Both the position numbers and the translations under genes were made by a program. Source: Enterobacter sp. EA-1 (GTDB lineage: Bacteria; Pseudomonadota; Gammaproteobacteria; Enterobacterales; Enterobacteriaceae). From it: 64,000 bases of DNA. Positions within the stretch are counted from its first letter, which is position 1. Every line of letters starts with the position of its first letter. The stretch lies in NCBI GenBank assembly GCA_002886105.1, contig CP025776.1, forward strand, positions 4,774,001 through 4,838,000. The letters are read 5' to 3'. The notes below the pieces were generated by a model. It made no database searches. It was not told the DNA's origin and worked only from the letters and a program-made list of their open reading frames with translations. This document shows, in pieces, positions 57,885-64,000 of this stretch.

Positions 57885-58675
57885 AATCCTCATCCCTTAC
57901 GTGGAATCCATTGCCATGATTTACCCGACTGCGCCCCGCATCATCCCCTTCAAGATATTTCTGGTACACCGCGCGCTTCTCGCCATAACGCCGGATCACC
58001 GAACGAGTATAGAGGATTTCGCGAGTGTCCGATGCCACGCTGTCCGGGATGGGCGTCCATAACTGAACCTTGTCACGCGAGGTATTCATATAATCCTTAC
58101 CCTCGGAGCCAAATACCCGCCCTTCATCGCCCATGCTGGTTGCCCGGTTGATCAGCATCATCGCTGCGTTTTTCACGCCATGGTAATCATTTTCGCTGGT
58201 TTTCCAGTAACTCGGCCCGTACTCTGGCGTCACTGGCGCAAAGCCGCTACGCGTAGGCGCCGGGCGGCCATGCATCGCCACGCTGTCTTTAAAACCGTTC
58301 AGAATCGTTCTGATAAACACGGCGTTAAACGACAGAGGTTGCACACAAAACAGATCGCCATTCTCGGCAATAAAGAAAGGATAATAGAAGCGGCTGCGCG
58401 TACTGACATTCGGCCGCGCGACCACCACCACGCCTTTATCCACCGGAGTTATCAATATGTTTTTCTTTTTGATGACCTAAGGGATCGTGCGGCAATCCAT
58501 ACTTAAAACCGTGATGCCGTTTTATGGTGTAACCGTCAATACTGCCCAAAATATTATTCGGGCTGCTCTCAATAAAATATTCCTTTTGATTATATTTTTG
58601 CGATATCCGGGGCCGGGGATGTTTTCAAAATCCTTCGGCAATAGATTTCTTTTTTCTTATATCATAAATATCCAT
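57868..58675 (-). CDS. Unrecognised protein of a two-gene module
   Basis: Starts MDIYDIRKKKSIAEGFENIP; after frame changes near 58620 and 58585 it continues GSIDGYTIKRHHGFKYGLPH. From 58455 on it reads TPVDKGVVVVARPNVSTRSR, FYYPFFIAENGDLFCVQPLS, a KTSENDYHGVKNAAMMLINR segment and a charged end HVRDEDYEFKK (about 268 residues). There is no signal peptide or membrane helix. I do not recognise the family. The 5' part (58450-58690) is strikingly AT-rich compared with neighbours, a sign of horizontal acquisition. It is followed with a 17-base overlap by a small membrane protein gene, and both are absent from the E. coli yjbB-metH interval. Confidence 0.6.
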
Positions 58676-58875
58676 TTTATAATACCTAAGTTAAATTTAT
58701 GACAATTAAATGAAACGTAAAAGAGTAAGCAATCTTGCCTTTTAGCCGAACGACTATCATACGCATGAAGAGGAACAAGGGTCTAAGAAAAGATCTAACT
58801 TTAAGAATGTTCTTAGTTTCAATTTGTATTATGTTTGCTTCACAATTGTTTCGCACAAATGAAATAACAAAGAAA

Positions 58876-58904
58876 AAGGGCATTTAAAAAAAATGCCCTT
58901 CGGG
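58876..58904 (-). terminator. Terminator after metH
   Basis: AAGGGCATTT-N5-AAATGCCCTT with an A/T loop, followed on the minus strand by TTTTTC. It lies directly after the metH stop. Confidence 0.9.
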
Positions 58905-58906
58905 AA

Positions 58907-61900
58907 TCAGTCCGCGTCGTAGCCTAAATTGGGCGCCAACCAGCGTTCAACCTCCGCCACCGGCATGCCTTTACGCCGCGCATAATCTTCAACCTGATCA
59001 CGCTGCAGTTGCGCCACAGCGAAATACTTGCTGTCCGGATGGCTGAAATACCACCCGGAAACAGACGCGCCAGCCACATCGCAAAAGACTCCGTCAGCTT
59101 CATGCCGGTATGCGTTTCCACATCCAGCAGTTGCCAGATAGTCCCTTTTTCAGTGTGTTCCGGGCAGGCCGGGTAACCGGGAGCCGGGCGGATCCCTTGA
59201 TAATTTTCGCGGATCAGCTCGTCATTACTGAGGTTTTCATTGGGTGCATAGCCCCAGTAAACTTTACGCACCCGCTCATGCAGGTATTCGGCAAACGCTT
59301 CAGCCAGACGATCGGCGACGGCTTTCACCATGATTTTGTTGTAATCATCGTGCGCTGCATCGTAGGCCTCCGCCAGCGCATCTTCCTCAAGCCCGCCAGT
59401 CACCGCGAACGCACCGATATAGTCCGCTTTGCCGCTCAGTTTTGGCGCAACGAAATCCGCCAGACAGTAGTTAGCAAAGCCCACTTTTTCTGTTTGCTGA
59501 CGCAGATGGCAACCCACTGTCAGAACCTGCGTGCGGGTTTCGTCCTCGTAGATTTCAATGTCATCGCCCACGCGGTTCGCCGGGAACAGCCCCACCACAC
59601 CGCGCGGATTGAGCAGCTTTTCCGCACTCAGTTTATCGAGCATCTCATTCGCGTCGGCAAACAAGCGTTTTGCCTCTTCGCCCACCACCTCATCTTCCAG
59701 AATGCGCGGGTATTTCCCCGCCAGCGACCCGAGTCATAAAAGAACGGCGTCCAGTCGATGTAGTTGCGCAGCGTCTCAATACTGGCAGTCACTTCCTGCA
59801 CACCCAGTCGGTGCGCCACTGGCGGCGTATAGCTCGCCCAGTCGAAAGCCAGATCGTTCTCCCGCGCCGCCTGCAATGTCACCGGCGGTGTACGCGGTTT
59901 TACGCGCGTGCTGGATGCGCACGGTTTCATACTCTTTACGGGTGCGAGCCACAAAATCATCATGCTGGGTGTCGGACAGCAGGGGAAGCCACCACGCCCA
60001 CGGTGCGCGACGCGTTCTGCACATACACCGTCGGCCCGCTATAGTTTTGCTCGATTTTCACCGCCGTGTGCGCTTTTCGAGGTGGTCGCACCGCCAATCA
60101 GCAGCGGAATGCTAAAGCCCGGCGCTCCATCTCTTTCGCCACGTTGACCATTTCGTCCAGCGACGGAGTGATAAGACCGGAGAGACCAATCAGGTCAGCG
60201 TTTTCTTCCCGCGCGGTCTTCAGGATCTTGTCGGCAGGCACCATCACGCCGAGATCGATAATCTCGTAGTTGTTACATTGCAGCACCACGCCAACAATGT
60301 TTTTCCCGATATCGTGCACATCGCCTTTCACCGTGGCGATCACCATCTTGCCGTTGCTCCTGCCCTGTTCTTTGCTGGCTTCGATATACGGCTCCAGATA
60401 CGCGACCGCTTGTTTCATCACGCGGGCGGATTTCACCACCTGCGGCAGGAACATTTTTCCTTCGCCGAACAGATCGCCGACCACGTTCATGCCATCCATC
60501 AGCGGCCCTCGATAACCTCAATCGGGCGCGCCGCCTGCTGGCGGGCTTCTTCGGTATCCAGCCTCAATAAATTCCGTAATGCCTTTAACCAAAGAATATT
60601 CGAGGCGTTTTTTCACGTCCCAACTGCGCCATTCCGCTTGTTGTGCGTTAGCGCCATCATCGGCGGCTTTACTGCCGCGGTATTTCTCCGCCAGTTCGAG
60701 CATACGTTCCGTCGCATCGTCGCGGCGGTTGAGGATCACATCTTCTACGCCATCGCGCAGTTCCGCAGGGAGATCGTCATAGATAGCCAGCTGCCCGGCG
60801 TTAACGATGCCCATGTCCATACCGTTGCGAATGGCGTAATAAAGGAACACGGCGTGGATCGCCTCACGCACCGGATCGTTGCCACGGAAGGAGAACGACA
60901 CGTTAGAGACGCCGCCAGAGATCAGCGCATGCGGCAACTCGCGCTTGATATCTTCACACGCGCCAATAAAGTCCTGTGCGTAGTTGTTATGCTCTTCGAT
61001 GCCGGTTGCGACAGCGAAAATGTTCGGGTCGAAGATAATGTCTTCCGGTGGGAACCCCACCTCTTCGGTGAGGATTTGATAAGCGCGGCGGCAGATTTCG
61101 ATTTTGCGCTCGCGGGTATCCGCCCCGGCCCACTTCGTCAAACGCCATCACCACAACCGCCGCGCCGTAGCGGCGAACCAGCTCGCATGGTGAATAAAGG
61201 GCTCAACCCCTTCTTTCATTGAGATGGAGTTGACGATGCCTTTGCCCTGAATGCATTTCAGCCCTTTTTCGATCACCTCCCATTTGGAGGAGTCGATCAT
61301 GATCGGTACCCGGGCAATGTCCGGCTCACCGGCAATCAGGTTGAGGAAACGCACCATCGCCGCTTCTGCATCAAGCATCCCTTCATCCATGTTGATGTCG
61401 ATGATTTGCGCGCCGCTTTCCACCTGCTGACGCGCGACGTCCAGCGCCTCGCTGTATTTTTCTTCTTTAATCAGGCGCTTGAATTTAGCAGAACCGGTGA
61501 CGTTGGTACGTTCGCCCACGTTCACAAATAAGCTGTCGTCGCCAATATTCAGCGGTTCGAGTCCCGCAAGACGACACGCGACAGGCACGTCCGGCAGCTT
61601 ACGCGGCGGCAGACCCGCCACCACGCGGCTCATGGCGGCGATATGCTCCGGCGTGGTACCGCAGCAGCCACCGACAATATTCAGGAAGCCCGCTTCCGCC
61701 CATTCGCGGATCTGCGTGGCCATGGTGTCGGCATCCAGATCGTACTCGCCGAAGGCGTTCGGCAGACCGGCGTTCGGGTGCGCGGTAACGTAGCATTCTG
61801 CAATGCGCGACAGCTCCTGCACGTACTGGCGCAATTCATCCGGCCCCAGCGCGCAGTTCAGGCCGAAGGTGAGCGCATCGGCGTGGCGCAGCGAGTTATA

Positions 61901-62594
61901 AAACGCTTCAGTCGTCTGACCGGAGAGCGTACGCCCGGATGCATCGGTAATGGTGCCGGAAATCATGATCGGCAGATCGATGCCCAGCGCATCGAACTCC
62001 TCTTTAACGGCGAAGATCGCCGCTTTGGCATTCAGCGTATCGAACACCGTTTCGATAAGGATCAGGTCCGATCCGCCTTCCACCAGCGCTTTGGTCGACT
62101 CACGGTAAGCGGTGACCAGCTGATCAAACGAGATGTTACGAAACGCCGGATCGTTCACATCCGGTGAGATAGAAGCCGTGCGGTTGGTCGGGCCAAGCAC
62201 CCCCGCCACATAACGCGGCTTGTCCGGGGTTTGCGCAGTCCACTTGTCCGACGCTGGCGCGGGCCAGTTTGGCCGCGGCAAAGTTGATCTCCGCCGACAG
62301 GGATTCCATCTGGTAATCCGCCATGGCGATGGTCGTTGAATTGAAGGTATTGGTTTCGATGATGTCAGCGCCCGCCGCAAAGTAGGCGTCATGGATGGCG
62401 GCAATCACCTCCGGCTTGCTGAGCACCAGCAAGTCGTTGTTACCTTCAGATCGCAGGGCCAGTCGGCGAAGCGCTCGCCGCGAAAATCCTGCTCACTCAA
62501 ACGGTAGCTCTGGATCATGGTGCCCATGCCCCCATCCAGAACCAGAATTCTTTCGTTTAATTGCTGTTTCCAGTTGCTCAACTTTGCTGCTCAC
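58907..62594 (-). CDS. metH: Cobalamin-dependent methionine synthase MetH
   Basis: MetH methylates homocysteine using methyltetrahydrofolate and cobalamin (1227 residues). GTG starts [10 protein letters not shown] as in E. coli. The homocysteine domain has [19 protein letters not shown] and the zinc cysteines in [18 protein letters not shown]. The folate domain has [20 protein letters not shown] and [20 protein letters not shown]. The cobalamin module carries [20 protein letters not shown] with the cobalt-ligand histidine. The SAM reactivation domain ends [20 protein letters not shown] and LGYDAD. Frame changes near 62565, 62445, 62245, 61185, 61135, 60560, 60505, 60105, 60065, 59735 (CTCGGG for CCTGG) and 59060 are joined. 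Confidence 0.97.
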
Positions 62595-62787
62595 GTGCTC
62601 CCGACAACGCTCAATCAGGCCAAAAGGCCAGCAGGACATACTGGCATAAAGTAACAGACCGGAAAAGCGGCGCCGGGTTAACATGAGAGATGTTCAGCAT
62701 CACTCATCCGATCAGTCTGCAACGGAGTTGCGTTATACTCCACTTAAAACGAAAATGATTTCCACGATACAGAAAAAGGAGCCAGCC
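62595..62787. other. metH/iclR divergent intergenic region
   Basis: About 190 bases holding both promoters. I see no gene. Control by MetR and by IclR autoregulation is known for E. coli, but I did not find sites I could defend here. Confidence 0.5.
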
Positions 62788-63613
62788 ATGGTTGCTTCCC
62801 GTTCCCGCTAAACGGGGTAGAAAAGCCACGACTCCCGCCGCACCGGCCGGTGGGCAAGTCCAGTCACTGACCCGCGGCCTGAAACTGCTGGAATGGATAG
62901 CCGAGTCCCACGGCAGCGTCGCACTGACCGAGCTGGCGCAGCAGGCAGGTTTGCCGAACTCCACCACCCACCGTTTACTGACCACCATGCAGCAACTGGG
63001 CTTTGTTCGCCGGGTTGGCGATTTGGGCCACTGGTCGGTGGGTGCGCATGCGTTTATCGTTGGCAGCAGCTTTTGCAGAGCCGCAACCTGATGGCCATTG
63101 TGCACCCGATCCTGCGTAAATTAATGGAGGCGTCCGGGGAAACGGTCAATCTTGCCGTGCTGGATCAAAGCGATCATCAGGCAATTATTATCGATCAAGT
63201 GCAATGTACCCAACTGATGCGCATGTCAGCGCCCATTGGCGGTAAATTGCCGATGCATGCTTCCGGCGCGGGTAAAGCGTTTTTAGCGAATCTGAATGAT
63301 GAACAGGTCAGCAGCTTACTGCATCGTAAAGGGCTGCATGCCTACACCCATGCGACGCTGGTTTCGCCAGTGCACCTGAAAGAGGATCTCGCCCAGACGC
63401 GCAAACGAGGCTACTCGTTTGACGATGAAGAGCACGCGCTCGGCCTGCGCTGCGTGGCGTCCTGTATTTATGACGAACATGGCCAGCCGTTTGCGGCTAT
63501 CTCTATTTCCGGGCCGCTGTCGCGCATTACCGACGATCGTGTGACGGAACTGGGGGCGATGGTGATCCGCGGGGCAAAAGAGGTAACCCTCGGAATTTGG
63601 GGGAATGCGTTAA
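62788..63613 (+). CDS. iclR: Glyoxylate bypass repressor IclR
   Basis: IclR represses aceBAK. After removing one extra T at about 62797 the N-terminus is MVAPVPAKRGRKATTPAAPA. GQVQSLTRGLKLLEWIAESH and LTELAQQAGLPNSTTHRLLT give the winged helix. MRMSAPIGGKLPMHASGAGK, ATLVSPVHLKEDLAQTRKRG and DDEEHALGLRCVASCIYDEH form the ligand domain, which binds glyoxylate/pyruvate in E. coli. A CCTCGG at 63588 for CCTGG hides the true C-terminus LEFGGMR with TAA at 63613; another frame change is near 63075. Length is 274 residues. Confidence 0.95.
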
Positions 63614-63661
63614 CTTCCAAAAGGTTATATACTGCCCGTCCATTTTTACTCATCTTACGGG

Positions 63662-64000
63662 ATGCTTCCGATGACCAGGAAGTTCACGATCGCCGTCCGG
63701 TCCGGACGCGCAATACACGCTGGGCGGCGCTGCCCGGTATTTACGCCAAAAGGGCTGCACCAAACGCCATTTCGCTGTTCAGCATCGTGTTTGCGCTGCT
63801 CTCTTGTCTCTGCTTCCTCGCAGTCTGGCAGGTTGAAAATATCACCCTGCAACGCGGTCTGCTGCTATTAGCTATCGTCGGTATCCAGGGCGGCTTATTT
63901 GCAACCTGTTGGATGGCATGGTTGCTGTAGAAGGCGGCCTGCGTAGCCCGGCGGGCGCCGTTTTTAATGAGTTGCCTGACCGCGTGTCCGACAGTGTGCT
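63662..64000 (+). CDS. CDP-alcohol phosphatidyltransferase family protein (partial)
   Basis: The gene runs off the window. Hydrophobic segments AISLFSIVFALLSCLCFLAV and LQRGLLLLAIVGIQG are followed, after correction near 63890, by LICNLLDGMVAVEGGLRSPA and GAVFNELPDRVSDSV. This fits the DG-x2-A-x9-G-x3-(D/N)-x3-D-x3-D signature of CDP-alcohol phosphatidyltransferases, except that the usual arginine after DGxxA is valine and the first later aspartate is asparagine. The product would transfer a phosphatidyl or related group onto an alcohol in the membrane; the substrate is unknown. The start is uncertain (ATG at 63662 or 63671) because of a frame change in the first 100 bases. Confidence 0.7.

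Noticed and set aside
58686-58883. A 65-residue minus-strand open frame rich in Phe, Ile and Lys upstream of the unknown module
   Set aside because: It lies in a very AT-rich intergenic stretch, has no clear ribosome binding site or similarity, and probably arises by composition.

Overview
The window is a chromosomal segment from a member of the Enterobacteriaceae. Its backbone follows the Escherichia coli 89-92 min region almost gene for gene (inverted in part): ssb/uvrA, yjbR, yjbQ, aphA, tyrB, alr, dnaB, qor, pspG, dusA, zur, yjbJ, dinF, lexA, dgkA, plsB, ubiA, ubiC, malM-lamB-malK / malEFG, psiE, yjbHGFE, pgi, lysC, yjbD, rluF, yjbB, metH, iclR. Protein identity to E. coli is high but not complete, and the extra genes (pnuC plus a NadR-like gene, an OPT/DUF1177/AroM cluster, a slipin-type rtc operon) suggest a Kosakonia/Enterobacter/Klebsiella-like genome. 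The exact genus cannot be fixed from sequence reading alone.

A dominant property of the sequence is that most genes carry small frameshifts although both flanks keep perfect family similarity. Many of these indels fall where homologues would have the Dcm methylation site CCWGG, which is repeatedly written CCGAGG/CCTCGG, CCGG or CACCGG; others are one-base changes in homopolymers. This is the signature of an under-polished long-read assembly, so I annotate the broken reading frames as single intact genes spanning the frameshifts, not as pseudogenes.

Layout. 1-3770: a four-gene minus-strand operon (IclR-type regulator, OPT-family transporter, DUF1177 protein, AroM-family protein) of unknown physiological role. 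4160-6396: an amino-acid ABC importer. 6460-10085: ssb and uvrA divergent around an SOS box. 10077-17446: yjbR, yjbQ, aphA, tyrB, NadR-like, pnuC, alr, dnaB, all minus. 17510-23546: qor, pspG, dusA, an isochorismatase-like hydrolase, a TraF_2-type outer-membrane protein, zur, yjbJ. 23735-28782: dinF, lexA with two SOS boxes, dgkA, plsB. 28828-38071: ubiA, ubiC and the complete maltose regulon cluster. 38288-45732: psiE, two acyltransferase-like genes, yjbHGFE exopolysaccharide genes, pgi. 46001-47782: a 60-bp tandem repeat, the lysine riboswitch and lysC.

The most interesting accessory block is 47868-53090, inserted between lysC and yjbD/rluF. It is an RNA-repair operon: a slipin/Band-7 gene, rtcB (RNA ligase) and rlaP (PF10127 nucleotidyltransferase) read leftward from a sigma-54 promoter, with the activator gene rtcR divergent. 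Between the sigma-54 promoter and slipin lies a roughly 300-nt non-coding leader with a tRNA-like T-arm/acceptor mimic and a second long closed stem, reminiscent of the two Y RNAs of the Salmonella rsr-yrlBA-rtcBA operon, although no rsr and no rtcA are present here. 57420-58675 holds an unrecognised two-gene, AT-rich module. The window ends inside a CDP-alcohol phosphatidyltransferase-like gene downstream of iclR.
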